From positions 4,960,001 through 5,024,000 of the forward strand of contig NW_015622541.1 in assembly GCF_000835495.1 (NCBI RefSeq): a stretch of DNA of 64,000 nt, read 5' to 3'. Of this stretch, positions 1 to 11,706 are shown in pieces (the stretch's first letter is position 1; every line of letters starts with the position of its first letter). The notes beneath the pieces are model-generated. The model saw only the letters and a program-made list of their open reading frames with translations, was not told the origin of the DNA and searched no databases. This stretch comes from Cladophialophora immunda. Its lineage: Eukaryota > Ascomycota > Eurotiomycetes > Chaetothyriales > Herpotrichiellaceae. The translations under genes were made by a program, and so were the position numbers.

Positions 1-1990
1 TCGACTCAATCAGGAAACAGTCGGCGACAAAAGTACCATCCGTCCGACCTCTTCCCGAATCATTGGGCGGTGCCGAAGGGTCCAGCCAGTCGCCGAATTG
101 CCATTGATAGCGATCCCAAAGACCGTCTTCGCCGCGTCGAACACCACTTTCAAGCCACTGAGTCATGCTCTCGTATTGGCGCAATAGAATATGCTTGTCA
201 CCGGTCATCAAGTAGAGCTGAAATGGTACCATGACTGCTGCATCACCCCAAACGCCATTCGGCATGTGATGCCATCCGTCATCTTCAGGACCAAGTCCCA
301 GTAGACAATTTGGTACATAGAGCGGCACCATGCCTTTCTTCCATCCCTCATGCTCGTCCATTTGATCGGCGTATAAGTCTTGCAGCCAGTCTCCCAGTAT
401 CCCGCAAGCATCGTAGAGAAAGGTAGCCGTAGGTGCAAAAAGATTTAAGTCACCTGTCCATCCCAGCCTCTCGTCTCTGGAAGGACATTCACTCGGGATG
501 CTAAGGAAGTTGCCTCTCAGACTCCACACTGTGTTCTGGTGAAATTGGTTTACCTCATCGTTAGAGCAGGAGAACCAACCTGTCCTTCGCATATCGGAGT
601 GCAACACTTCTGCAAAGAGGCTGTCCTTGGTCAAGGGCATCTCCATGTCCTGCTCAGACCACCCTGTCACTTCGACGTACCGAAAACCATGAAATGTGAA
701 TTTGGGGCACCAATCCGTCAGAATTTCCCCTGCGCATATCACGGTATCTTTCGCCTGTGCTGTTCGTAACGGCGCGGTTCCCAGCTCACCATTTTCCATT
801 ACTTCTGCATGACGGAATGTGACCTTGTGGCCCGCAGGTTTTAGCAGACGCCTGATGCATAGTCGGCCCGCAATATTTTGTCCGAAATCTATAATGGTCT
901 TACCAGATGGAGATCTGGAAAATGATTTCGGTCGCAGGCGTTCCGTTACTCTCACCGGTGGCCCATTTGGCGAGGTCAAGGGTGCGACGACGGTATTGGA
1001 GACTCTGGCCTCATGCCAAGGGTTCTGAGAGAGCTGCGCGTTTTCCTGAGTAATATCGATCGCTCGTTGCTGATCATAGACCTCTCCGTTGTAGATCTCG
1101 CTACTCAGAATGGCCGAGGAGGTGACTGACCAGGACGAATCTGTACAGACGGTGAACGGTTCATCAGTTCCATCAAACTGCACTTCTAGTTGCGCCATGA
1201 TACCAAGCTCGGTTCCGTAGACGAACCTCCGACAAACCCATGACAAAGCAGACGCGAACCACCCAGCTCCCACATTAACCACAAGAAGGTTTTCTACGCC
1301 ATGAAAAAGGAGGGATCCGATATCATGTACTTGGTAGTGAAGACGCTTCTTGTAGCTTTGCCAGCCCGGTGCCATACATTCGTCGCCTATAGCCTTATTG
1401 TTGAGGCTCGCATAGTAGACCCCGTGGCTGGTGGCATAAAATCGAGCCTTCTTGATCTTCCTGTCGGACGGTAAGAAGAATCGTTTTCGAAAGATCAAGG
1501 GACGAGCCGATCCGTCTTCGTTGGGCAAAATTGGATCCTTGATTGTGATCATGCTGGCAGACCAGTCATGGCTGCTAAGTAGAGCAGCCTCGACCACGAT
1601 CCAGTCTGACCAATGCGAAACTTCTGTTGCCTCTTGCGAGGCCGTTCCATCATCCTGCCGACAAGTGCCATAGCACCGCACTCGAACTTCTCTTTGCTCC
1701 CTAGATTTCAAGGCGGCGCATCGGGCAGGCCACGGGACGAGCGCAGATTCTGCACTGTCGACATGGTATAGCCCAGCCTGCCCGCCGATGGGTCTGATTT
1801 CAAGGTCATAGGCGTTCTGAACCCAGTCGTAGACACGAGCATTGGTGGTAGAAAACCGCCATGAGATTCTGGGCCTTGAAAATTGGACACCGAAGCCCGA
1901 ATAGTGCTGCTCAAAAGTGGGAGGCGCGATTTCGATAGATGAGATGGGGAAATTGTGTGCTAGGTGAGGGCTTGCAGGTAGACCAGTCAT
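1..1990 (-). CDS. GH78 alpha-L-rhamnosidase, C-terminal part cut by window edge
   Basis: The reading frame is open without introns from an ATG at 1990 to the left edge, giving about 663 residues; the C-terminal part lies outside. Glycoside hydrolase family 78 enzymes release terminal L-rhamnose from glycosides and pectin side chains by an inverting mechanism. The N-terminal part carries the beta-sandwich features of the family (a W-R-F-S strand near residue 45, then I-D-F-G-Q-N around residue 370). Near residues 505-515 the family signature C-P-S-R-D-E-R-L-G-W-T-G-D marks the start of the (alpha/alpha)6 catalytic barrel and includes its conserved acidic residues. I see no signal peptide, so the enzyme may be intracellular, as for many fungal GH78 proteins acting on imported glycosides. 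Its start lies about 440 bp from the divergent gene at 2434. Family assignment is firm; substrate is inferred. Confidence 0.9.
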   Translation of the reverse strand, partial: MTGLPASPHLAHNFPISSIEIAPPTFEQHYSGFGVQFSRPRISWRFSTTNARVYDWVQNAYDLEIRPIGGQAGLYHVDSAESALVPWPARCAALKSREQREVRVRCYGTCRQDDGTASQEATEVSHWSDWIVVEAALLSSHDWSASMITIKDPILPNEDGSARPLIFRKRFFLPSDRKIKKARFYATSHGVYYASLNNKAIGDECMAPGWQSYKKRLHYQVHDIGSLLFHGVENLLVVNVGAGWFASALSWVCRRFVYGTELGIMAQLEVQFDGTDEPFTVCTDSSWSVTSSAILSSEIYNGEVYDQQRAIDITQENAQLSQNPWHEARVSNTVVAPLTSPNGPPVRVTERLRPKSFSRSPSGKTIIDFGQNIAGRLCIRRLLKPAGHKVTFRHAEVMENGELGTAPLRTAQAKDTVICAGEILTDWCPKFTFHGFRYVEVTGWSEQDMEMPLTKDSLFAEVLHSDMRRTGWFSCSNDEVNQFHQNTVWSLRGNFLSIPSECPSRDERLGWTGDLNLFAPTATFLYDACGILGDWLQDLYADQMDEHEGWKKGMVPLYVPNCLLGLGPEDDGWHHMPNGVWGDAAVMVPFQLYLMTGDKHILLRQYESMTQWLESGVRRGEDGLWDRYQWQFGDWLDPSAPPNDSGRGRTDGTFVADCFLIES

Positions 1991-2433
1991 TCTGCACCCG
2001 AGCCCCGTCAGAGTCGCTCATCGAAGCAGAGAGCGGTGCGATTCATCAGGCATCTCAGCCCATCCTTAGACCAGTCAGCGACACTACAGGTGTTCTTACC
2101 ATTTAATTCAGCCAGGAGGGAAGGGCTGGTCCACAACGATATCATATCGGGAAACGAGAAACACATTCATTTCAAATTGACCAGCGCATATCACCGGCGG
2201 GGGTTGGAACCGGAATACGAAGTGAAGGTCGCGCGGAATGCAGGTGGCGCGGCATGTTTGACGCATTTGCAGCTGCCCCCCCATTGCGACATTCTCACAG
2301 TTCTCCCAACACCTTCTTTGCTCCAATATGATCTGAAACAAAGATCGAAATGATCTATAAACATCAGGCAGATGACACAGAGCCCAGCAGAAGCCTCTTA
2401 TTGCCAACCTGAAGCCGCGCCACTCTCCTGAAA
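1991..2433. promoter_or_regulatory. Divergent intergenic region, rhamnosidase / small membrane protein
   Basis: About 440 bp separate the starts of two divergent genes and must hold both promoters. A 105-codon open frame crosses it, but it has no recognisable family and ends just before the next gene, so I do not treat it as a gene. Confidence 0.4.
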
Positions 2434-3126
2434 ATGGTCATCGGCCTCCTCATCCTCACCTCGATTCCTACCGTGACAGGTGTGGCTCAAGCCATCCATG
2501 GCCAGAAGAAGCACAAGGAGCGTGAGAAGGATGCAAGGCGCATGCAAAAGTTCTACATCGATGTCTACTGTGAAGCCCAGAGCTCGCGGACACGTGAAAT
2601 CCACGAGAAAAGACTTGTTTTGAGAGATGACTGCGTGTGGATAGGGCCGCATGAAGCTTTGAATCCGTGTAAGGAAGGGTATGTCGTGGAAGCGTTCTAT
2701 ATCGAATATCCCGACAACGAGGTAAGCGATCCCGGCCGACATTGAGACCTGCGATGTGGCTGTCGGACTGACGGCTTTTTCCAGAGAGTCCCCGTCCCCA
2801 TTGGTCTTGTCAGCCAAGTTCGAGATGATCCTCCTCTGTTGAACTGGATATATGTGGACAAGAACACGATGGAGTTGAAATATGGCAACAAATCAGCCAG
2901 CATCGAGCATCATGTTGGACCGTGGGATTGGACAGAAGACGAAGAGGGTATAACCTTTGATGAAACCGAAGCGTTCGTGGCTGTCGAAGATCCCGCAACA
3001 CGACAGTGGCAAATATACTACGATATGGACAACGACGGACTCAGTCGTTTTGTGCCGAAAGGGAGACGGAAGTTCCAGATCAGCCTGGAGCGGACTTTGA
3101 TACCAGGAGCGCAGGGAGGGAAGTAA
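2434..3126 (+). CDS. Small conserved fungal protein with N-terminal hydrophobic anchor, 209 aa
   Basis: Two exons, 2434-2721 and 2785-3126, are joined in phase 0 across a 63-bp intron (GTAAGC...TTCCAG), giving 209 residues. The first 20 residues are hydrophobic (M-V-I-G-L-L-I-L-T-S-I-P) and could be a membrane anchor or uncleaved signal. A basic, Lys/Glu-rich stretch follows, and then a compact mixed domain with conserved-looking motifs such as L-R-D-D and W-I-Y-V-D. The layout matches small uncharacterised proteins common in Pezizomycotina, but I cannot name a domain or a function. It is divergent from the rhamnosidase and tandem with the Clr2 gene; no functional link is evident. Confidence 0.7.
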
Positions 3127-3454
3127 TGAACGATGCTTATGTACTTGTAACTTCTAATAATCTGTAATACAAACTTGGGTGGATGAGTATGTTCCCGTGC
3201 TTCAACCTAATAGAACCTTTAATTCTGGTTTCAGACTCCTTCAGGGCCTTTCTGATAGCAAGATTTCTCAAAAATCAGAGGTATTTCTGAATCCGGGTGA
3301 GGCAAGCCTGGCGCCTAAAATAAAGTCCCAATTCACTGTTGACTTCCATAAAAGATTAATCTTCCAACGCAGCTCCGCAACCTCAACACGCTTCACTCAT
3401 GATGGTCTCTTATCTACCCTTCTATCCTATCATTCTCGCAGATCTAGACTCCCG
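3127..3454. other. Intergenic gap before clr2-like gene
   Basis: About 330 bp hold the 3' end of the upstream gene and the promoter/5' UTR of the Clr2-like gene. An in-frame ATG at 3179 could extend the Clr2-like protein by 92 residues of low-complexity sequence, which I judge unlikely to be translated. Nothing else is seen. Confidence 0.3.
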
Positions 3455-6093
3455 ATGTCAGGAAAAGACGAGTCCCGCGATCATCCCCACTGGGAGATAA
3501 TCGGGAAAAAAGGGCACTGGCAAGTCCTCCCAATCAAGCCCTACAGTGATGGCGACCAACGAACCTGGCCTCCCAAACCCTATCGGCCTAGTTCTGAGGA
3601 ACGGCACTTGATCAATCTGGCAAAAGCATGGTCAGAGAAGCTGGGGATCCAACGACCAGGTTAGTAATGCCGGCCTCACAGTGTCGCTTTGTCGGGCAAT
3701 TCAGTTCGGCTTGCTACCGAACCATTAATGAAATGGACATTCGAACCCTTCTGACTTTGGGTATAGGTTTGGACCACTATCTCGACAAACTCCCCCTTGG
3801 ATTTTCCGTGTTCGAAACAGATCAGCACGGCAATACAGGCGTAGTCTATAAGCGACTCTTTGGTCATCGGTCTGGCAAGTACTATGACTCCATTGCCCGA
3901 TTTCAGCCGCACTTCCTTTGGTTGATGTCGGGAATGAAGGGCACCTGTGAATGCATACTCTGCGGCCATTACAAAGCGGAGCTGATCAAACGTCGAATAC
4001 GGCACCCTGTGGATAACCAGCTCCTATTTGCAAGGGAGAAGAGAAAGACTTTTACTCCCCTTGAAAGTGAGTCCTCCTCGAGGTCAACTTCCATTGCCAG
4101 CCGCGCTACCGGGGCAATTTCGACTCGTCCGCAGCGTCACATTAAAGCTGCCGGGGCTCCGTATGCACAGGACGCAGAAGGCACGGAAGATGTGTTCAAA
4201 GACCAAATAAAGAGACTGGAGGCCGTCAAGGGGGGCACAACGGGAATCGAAGACGACATCTGGGAACCCAATTCTATCGATTGGAGAGCTGAGCACTCTT
4301 GGACGACGCAAAATGTTCAGGATTGGCCTGGCGTAGACTACGTTCAAAGGAGTCTGACTTTGATCGAACATCAACATGCCTTTGTGCCCCGAGTCGGAGA
4401 ACTTGTTTTATTCTGTCCAAACTTTCTTCACAATCACTACCTCATGCTCGACGAAAAGACACAGGAATACAAGTTCTACTCTTTTGAGCAAAAATGCTTC
4501 CATGGCTCACCTGACTGGAGAGGTGGGGTCGTTGCGACTGTGCCGTCTGCTATTGCAACCGATGGACCTGTCGACTTTCCGGATATTCAAGACCTTCCAT
4601 CGAAGCAGACCAGTCTCAACACCGGAGGCTTCCGAGTGGAAACGTTTCCAGATCCCAATAATGAGGAGGATAAAACAATGTCCAAACAATACCGGTACCT
4701 TCCGTTGCGGAACATTCGACCTTTGAGTCACTGGCAGATGCTGCTCCGCGGAATCCCGAGGACGAAATGGCACGCATCGATTGAACACGCTATGACTTGC
4801 ATGACCAGTCTCTCACTGCTGGAAAAATGGTATTTCAAGGGTGACTGGCCTGACGCAACCATTCGTTGCAAAGGGATCTACATAGGGTCCGAGTTAATTA
4901 CGGTTGGCGATGCCGTCAGAATCGCCCCACGAGAAAAAGGGAAAGGATGCAGTGATGTGCTAGTTGTTGAATCAATCAGACTCCATCTTGACGAGATCAA
5001 ATCGGAGCATGTTTCTGCAGACTCGCCGTTGCTATCGACGCGGTCCTATATAACGCTTGTGGGCAAAGGCTACACCATCGATAGAAGGCGTCATTACAAG
5101 CTCCAAGCCACAAATCCAGACTCAACGCTTGGTGATGCTGAATCCGTGCCCCAAGACGAGGTCAAAACGGTTTTCCGTCCCGTCGGTTCAGCAATCTACG
5201 GTCCCTGGTACCCCCTCCACGCACCTCACCATCGATATGAGATATCGCACGACCAAGTTCTCGGCAGACTGTGCGAAGCTGCTGCCGTGCAGCTCTGGAC
5301 GGGTTTGCTGCAACACAAGTCTGCCAACGGCAGGAAGGGTGACATCAGACCATCCCTTGATTACGACTTGAAAGGTATCGAAGAGGGTCGCGCCTACGCC
5401 ACACAAGCAGATGAAAGATTGGATGAGGTCAACGAGGGCTCCTTGCTCTGGTACTGGGCCGACACACGAGCCGAAGCATTAGATCTACAAACGATCAACG
5501 GACTTGAAGTCGGCAAATATGATAGGCTCCGGGACAGGGACACTTTGGAGCTTTGGAGGACACATCTCAAAATCCTCAATGGCCAGCAATTCACGCTCGA
5601 CACCTTCGCCTCGAAATACACCTCCGACTTCCCGGATCCCGAGTTGGGTGGATCTAGACGAGGACGGCCAACGGGCTCCAAAGTCATTGACGGCAAACTT
5701 TACAAGCCTGGAGATCCTGGATATGAAGATGTCGTTGCCGGAGCAATTTTCGAACCTCAGTCAACTCCAAGCAAGAGTAAAAGCAGCCAGTTAGCTGGGG
5801 CAGCGCTGGTGTCCACAGACGAAGAAGACGAAGACAGAGACAATTCGGAGAATGGAACGGAGGAGTGGTATGATGCAGTAGAACCTGCGGCAGAAAGTCT
5901 GATGATCGGAGACGAAAGGCCTGTGCCAAATCAGAAGAAGCCGAAGACAAAGGCAGAGATCATGGCTAGCGCGGTTGAGGACGAGGAGATCTCAGAGGAA
6001 GATGACTGGCACGATGGACGCATCCCACTGGCTCGAGGAGGAACAGAAGAGACAGAAGGCGGTGATTATGATCCTCGCGCCGAGAGGAATTAG
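3455..6093 (+). CDS. Clr2-like heterochromatin silencing factor (SHREC component), 843 aa
   Basis: Exons 3455-3659 and 3767-6093 are joined in phase 1 by a 107-bp intron (GTTAGT...GTATAG). The join restores the Clr2 N-terminal domain: a W-P-P-K-P-Y stretch, then G-L-D-H-Y-L-D-K-L-P-L-G-F and L-F-G-H-R-S-G. A paired C-x-C-x2-C motif follows near residue 130. The middle holds the transcription-silencing domain, with V-G-E-L-V-L-F-C-P and a later S-x-x-S-Y-I-T-L-V-G-K-G-Y. In fission yeast Clr2 is a subunit of the Snf2/HDAC repressor complex SHREC, which acts at heterochromatin. This copy is longer than S. pombe Clr2. It adds an AT-hook-like R-R-G-R-P-T-G-S near residue 695 and a very acidic C-terminal 150 residues. 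An ATG at 3179 is in frame, but the ATG at 3455 begins the conserved part. Family call is good; complex membership is inferred. Confidence 0.8.
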
Positions 6094-6520
6094 CAGTAGT
6101 GGCAACAAGCGCAAGGAGGGATCGAGAAACAGCATGGTGTTGGCTCAAATTGCATAGTGTCTAGAAGACAAGCTGGAGTTGGGTATCGACTGGGCTGCTG
6201 GTTGTCCGGACACGGGGGTATCAAGAAGCAGCGGAAGCAGTACGAACCTCGATCAGAGATCAAGACATTGAGGCTGGGAGCTTGGAGGAAATCACTAAGG
6301 GAATGTAATTGTTGCAAAATTGAAAAGAGTTTAGCTTTATGACAGCCAAGACATGCGACACGTGATTACTCGGAATAGTTGCCTAGCACAGAATTATGGC
6401 GAGGTCAGAATCGCAGTCTTGGCGTTTCCCACAACCAAAATTTCCCCATTGCGGCATTCATTTTGAGATCGAATTGACAACAACGACTAGGACCATCTCA
6501 TTGCTCCCACACCCGTCAAG
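6094..6520. promoter_or_regulatory. Upstream region of RPL17 gene
   Basis: About 430 bp between the Clr2-like stop and the ribosomal protein start. It should contain the ribosomal protein promoter. I see no clear TATA element and no other gene. Confidence 0.35.
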
Positions 6521-7359
6521 ATGGTATGTGCCTTTACCCTTCGAATGAATCCCTTGATTCAATTCATGCCGATCACTGACTTGCCCCCAACAGGTCCGCT
6601 ACGCCCCCGCCGACCGCATTCCCAGCGCCCGCTCTGCTCGAAGCCGTGGCAGTTACCTGCGAGTCAGTTTCAAAAACACCCGGGAGACTGCTCAAGCTAT
6701 CAACGGATGGAAACTCGAGCGTGCCCTTCAATACCTCGAGAATGTCAAGCAGCTCAAGGAGGCTGTGCCAATGAGAAGATATGCGGGTAGCACTGGACGG
6801 AGCGCACAAGGTATGGAAAATATCAGAAGTCTTGGACGGAGGGAAAGGACGATCATTCCTGCGAGAATCTTCTGCAAGCGCGCTGTATGGAGAGCTTGGT
6901 GTGGAAATTCTTGCCAGAGAATCAGGATCAGCCCAGACGGAACGCCAGTTTACCGCGCTGCGGTCTTTACGCAAATCCCAATTGCAGCTTGCTAACATCT
7001 ACCCTCTCACAGGCAAACAATTCGGTGTCTCGAAAGCGCGCTGGCCTGTCAAGTCCGCCGAGTTCCTGTTGGGCCTTCTCAAGAATGCCGAAGCCAATGC
7101 CGACACCAAGGGTCTCGACACTTCAAAACTGATCGTCAAACACATCCAAGTCAACCAAGCGCCAAAGCAGCGACGTCGTACATACCGTGCCCACGGCCGT
7201 ATCAACCCCTACATGTCCAACCCGTGCCACATTGAATTGATCTTGACGGAAGCTGAGGAGGCCGTGTCCAAGGCTGAAGAGTTGGGTGTTGCCAAGGGAA
7301 CGAGATTGACCACCAGACAGCGAGCTGCTCGGAGACAGAAAGCCATCACGGCGGCATAA
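6521..7359 (+). CDS. rpl17: 60S ribosomal protein L17 (uL22), 188 aa
   Basis: Three exons encode 188 residues: 6521-6523 (only the ATG), 6594-6810 and 7013-7359, with introns of 70 and 202 bp. The second intron has a good branch site, GCTAAC, at about 6991. The product matches cytosolic uL22 along its length. Landmarks are [15 protein letters not shown] near the N-terminus, the central G-V-S-K-A-R-W-P segment, and the highly conserved [22 protein letters not shown] that lines the peptide exit tunnel of the large subunit. The first intron directly after the start codon is a common layout in fungal ribosomal protein genes and often carries expression control. Identity is essentially certain. 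Confidence 0.97.
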
Positions 7360-8576
7360 AGGGTGGCTGATGAAAATGCTCATTGTGTTCTTTACTCTTC
7401 CAGATGGATGTGATTGATGGGGGACGGTGAGCAGATCCGAAGGGGGCTTTCTTCGTGCATTGGGGAGTCCATGGAAAGAAGCGATAGGTCGGCTCGGGAT
7501 GATCCTAGATGAGAGCTCGTTCGCTGCTTCGACTTGCCGGCCGGCATTACCGAATGCGACTGAATGAGAAAAAGTACCTGTGCAAACCCATGGCCGGTGC
7601 TTTCGACAATCCAAAACAAATGAACCACAAGGCGTCTTCCGTGTTTCTTCCGCAACTGCAGCATCTGCCTACTTTGATCACCATGTCAAGGCCCTCATTC
7701 CATCCCCGCTGGTGATGTAGTCTTGGCCTTATCAATGCTCTCACATTCCCCCTTCGCTCTTGTTTTGAAGTCTGCATTGTCCCAAGTCTCACAATGTCAA
7801 CAGCGACCAGTCAACCCCGCTTTCCAGATAGATCAGAGCATCCTGATATCACTCGAATCGTGGGCGTGGTACTGTTCGTTTCATCGTCGACTTCCTTCAG
7901 CCATGTTTCCACGGAGCGAGCTGGTATGATGGTGTGCCGTACCCCACATCTATTCTGCCAGCCCCACCAGGCTGACCCTAAATAGGAGGCCAAGCATAAC
8001 GGAGGAGGTAATCGGTCACACAACTACACTCCTTGAAGAACCCTCCGAACATCCCCTCTGCACCTGGCGCCTCTTGCTAGATCATACAAAGTGGGATCCC
8101 CCCTCCGCACACCTCCAACAGCCAAGTCCGTCACGCATCTCTGGTGGAATGAGCGCCGCCAAGTGTCTGCCCCGGTGGAAGAAAAAACCAAAGCTGGGCA
8201 TGTCCATACTTGTGATCTCCACGTTGCATTCGCCAAGGGACCGTTCCCATCGTCAAGAGTAGATCGGCAGTTAGGGTCTGCCAGCCCCAGAAACAGGTTC
8301 ATTGGTCTTCTGGTGAGGAATGGGCCCGGTTTCTAGAAGACCTCGTGGTTTGCGCCCGGTGGTGGTTGATCACCCGCTGCTACCGAAAGGGGCATGGAGA
8401 CCTCAAGCTGGAGTCTCCGGTGGACATCGCACCCCCAAGCCTTCGAGCTGCATGCCAATATGCTCGTCGCACGTCAGGCTCATAACCAGCGGCGTCTTGA
8501 GGCGAACTGGCATAATGTCTGCTTCTCCCCGTGTTCTTTGTGAACTTCTCCGCCGCAAAAAGGCCCCGCGACAAAA
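7360..8576. other. 1.2-kb intergenic region
   Basis: No gene is supported. A possible two-exon frame (7794-7923 joined to about 7986-8262) can be drawn with acceptable splice sites, but the product is low in complexity and resembles no family I know. The segment probably holds the RPL17 terminator and the promoter of the downstream carrier. Confidence 0.3.
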
Positions 8577-10494
8577 ATGACGGAAAAGCAGCATACCCAG
8601 AGGGTCGAATACGGCGCCGACGAGAAGGAGATTGGGATAGAAACCGCTGGCCATGTCGATGGCACGGGCGGCCTACGTACCGTGGACGCGGGCTACGATG
8701 CCGACCAGGTCGAGCCCCAGTACGACCAGAAGGAAGTCCAAAGGATCTTGAGGAAAGTCGACTACAGACTCATTCCACTGCTCGGTGTCTTGTATCTGTG
8801 AGTACCAGGTCAACCTGGATTGTCGTACCCTAACCATGCGCAGTCTCGCATACATCGACCGCAGCAACATCGGCAACGCCAAGATCGCAGGCATGTACGA
8901 AGACCTCGAGCTCTACGGGATGCGCTACAATACTGCGCTGACGGTGTTCTTCGTGCCATATGCACTTTTCGAGGTATGGACCTTTAGCAAGCGCCGGTAT
9001 ACGTTGCAATATCCTGACACAACACGCAGGTTCCTTCTAACATCGTCCTGAAGATGCTCCGGCCATCGATCTGGATCTCCATCCTTTGCTTTCTGTGGGG
9101 TCTTGTCATGACCTTGATGGGTATTGTTACTAGCTACGAGGGCCTTGTGACTGCTCGCTTCTTCCTTGGTCTAACAGAAGCTGGGTTCTTTCCCGCCGCG
9201 ACGTACTGTGAGTCAACCTCCACCTCCATGCGAAGCCTGCAATCAAGTCCAGACAGCAGGGACCTGACAGACGGACGCCGATACCTAAACGCTTGATTGG
9301 AAGGACAATGCTGATCTTGCCGTTTGCTTCAGTACTCACCATCTGGTATCGACGCTACGAAATCCAGCGCCGCATGGCTGTTTTCTACGCAGCTGCCTCT
9401 CTATCTGGCGCATTCTCAGGGCTCCTGGCTTTTGCGATCGAGAAGATGGACGGCATCGCCGGCCTCGCGGGCTGGAAATGGATCTTCATCCTCGAAGGAC
9501 TCGCGCCCATTGCCATATCTTTCACCTTGTACTTCCTCCTGCCCGACAAGCCCGAGACGGCACGGTTCCTGACCAAGGAAGAGCGGGAGTTCATCGTCAA
9601 CCGGATTGCCCTGCACACCGGCTCGGGCCAGGGCAGGGTCACCAACGTGGACAAGATGAGCTGGCCGTACATCAAGGCCGGGTTCGCGGACTGGAGGATC
9701 TGGTGCGCCGTCATCCCGTTCTGGGCGTGCAGCATCGGCACCTATGGCTTCACGGCGACGGTGCCCTCGGTCATCAAGCAGATGGGCTACAGTTCCGCCA
9801 ATGCGCAGCTCATGACCATCCCCATCTACGTGGTGGGGATGATCGCCACCGTGATCGTGGCCTTCTGGGCCGACCACGCCCAGCAGCGGACCCCGTTCAT
9901 CATGGGCGGCTTTGCGATCGGGGTTGTCGGCTTCATCGCGCAGCTGGCCATCCCGCACCCCAAGTACTCCGGCGTGTCCTACTTCTTCCTCTTCCTCGTG
10001 GCCACAGGGCTCTACTGCCCCTTTACCTGCATCGTGACCTTAATCGCCAACAATCTCGCCCCATCCTCCAAGCGCGCAGTCGGTGAGTTACCCGTTTCTG
10101 CCCCAGCAAAGAGTTCTTTCCATCTAACCCCCGACTGGGTCACCACCCCCTCTTGACCCTGAGTGGCCGATCAAGTACAAAGCTAACAGTCCACCCCCCT
10201 CACACAGGCATGGCGCTGCTGATCAGCGTCGGCAACATGGGCGGCATCTGCGGCAGCAACATCTACTTCTCGGCCCAGGCGCCCAAGTACCCGACCGGCT
10301 TCGGCGTCAGTCTGGGCATCTGCGTCCTGGGCATCGTCGCCGCGTTTGTGCTCCGGGTCGCGTACCAGCGCGAGAACAGGAGGCGGGACGACCTGCTGGC
10401 CCGCGAGGGCGAGGAGGCCATCAAGGCCAGGTACACCGAGCAAGAGCTGCTGGATCTGGGGGACCGGAGCCCGTTTTATCGGTACACTCTGTGA
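8577..10494 (+). CDS. MFS transporter, Dal5/allantoate permease (anion:cation symporter) family, 521 aa
   Basis: Five exons (8577-8797, 8844-8973, 9030-9207, 9333-10082, 10208-10494) give 521 residues with all phases consistent. After a 55-residue acidic cytosolic N-terminus come about 12 membrane segments. Family marks include L-A-Y-I-D-R-S-N-I-G-N-A-K in TM1, the V-P-S-N-I-V-L-K loop, G-L-T-E-A-G-F-F-P-A-A-T-Y in TM4, G-W-K-W-I-F-I-L-E-G in TM6 and the closing D-R-S-P-F-Y-R-Y-T-L. Members of this group import organic anions such as allantoate, nicotinate, pantothenate or sugar acids by proton symport at the plasma membrane. Substrate cannot be read from the sequence. The gene stands alone between a ribosomal protein gene and a cupredoxin. 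Confidence 0.93.
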
Positions 10495-11706
10495 AATAAC
10501 GGCCAGGAGAAGGGTCTTGTGTGTGATGATGGTGGTGTTGATCATGAAGGTGAGCGCGGGTTGATGAGACAGCACGGTGCCCCTCCGTTGAGGATGAGAT
10601 GGTTGGTGATTGATGCCATTTTATGCCAAGGTTGGTACGGATATGAGGAAAGTATTCGACAGCACGACTGTCCGAGACACTGAAAACACGACAGCCTCTT
10701 ATCGCCAGAACAGAATGAAACGAAACCATCATACTGTCCAGCCCTAGAGGTGGCATCATCTACATTTCACATGCGTATCTAATACTGACCCGCGTGCGCG
10801 AAGCCGACCATTGTATCCACTGTCATATCTAATAACCCCCAACGAAGTCTCTCCAGCCTAGCACCGCACACCATCGGGGCTCCTGAGCATAGAACATCCC
10901 TTGATAGGGTGTGATCCTGTCGGTATCAAGCTAATTGGGGGCGTAGGGTACATGAGCTGCTCAATGCCCAACTCCGTGCGACCACGGCAAAACCACTCTA
11001 TTGAACGGTCATTGCCCCAGCTTGCCAGTCTAATGCACCAGAGAGCCTTTCCTTTGCACGTCGTTGTCCGGGTTCGGATGTTGTATCCTTTGCTGCGGTG
11101 ACGGTACAAGCATATCTCAGCCTTACCGGGCGATCGCCGCGGGAAAAGGGGGTAAGCGCGGGGACAGGATTGGTGGGCGTTGGACCAAGTGCCTCGTGAG
11201 AGTTCGTGGACTCGTAAACGCGGATGCGGCGGGTGGTGGTGGTGTGGAGGATCTAAGAATAGACAAGCAAAATGGGGAAAAAGGCAAAATGCGAAATGCA
11301 GAGATCGCAAGGTACGGATGTGGACGGCATCGATTTCTTCGTTTTCCTCACCCCGCCGACTCTTTCGCTGCGAGGCTGGAAACACGGAGGAGAAAATGGA
11401 ATTACATGAACGAAAACGTTGGGTTGTACATGCATGGTCTAATTGATTATCGTGATCGGTACAAAATAACAACAATCTGGCTAGGGCCGCAAACTCTTTG
11501 CGGCCAAATGATCCCCGGCCCTCGGCGAGCATCTTCCTGTGAACTTTTGCGCTTTTGTGTTGCGAGCAATGCGCTCTTCTGTCCAGTCAATTGTGCCATC
11601 AAGCGTCTATTGTCGTTGAAAAGCACCGAGCGCCGAGGGGGGCGTGTCTCTGACTCAACATAAAATCAGACGTTGCTCTGCCCTCTCCCGTTTGTAACGA
11701 CGCCGT
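10495..11706. other. 1.2-kb intergenic region between converging genes
   Basis: The carrier (plus strand) and the cupredoxin (minus strand) converge here, so this should be mostly 3' UTR and spacer. Open frames on both strands (for example 10858-11532 minus) have no family features and overlap one another antisense. Nothing is supported. Confidence 0.3.

Noticed and set aside
2036..2353. 105-codon plus-strand ORF between the rhamnosidase and the small membrane protein
   Set aside because: No family features, overlaps an antisense frame of similar size, and sits in a divergent promoter.
7794..8262. Possible two-exon gene (exon from 7794, joined near 7986) after RPL17
   Set aside because: Splice sites are acceptable, but the product is low in complexity with no recognisable motif. 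Evidence is too thin without transcripts.
9416..9958. Long antisense frames inside the first Dal5-type carrier
   Set aside because: They come from GC-rich third codon positions of the real gene and lack any family signal.
10858..11532. 224-codon minus-strand ORF between converging genes
   Set aside because: Composition is irregular, it overlaps a plus-strand ORF of similar length, and it has no domain features.
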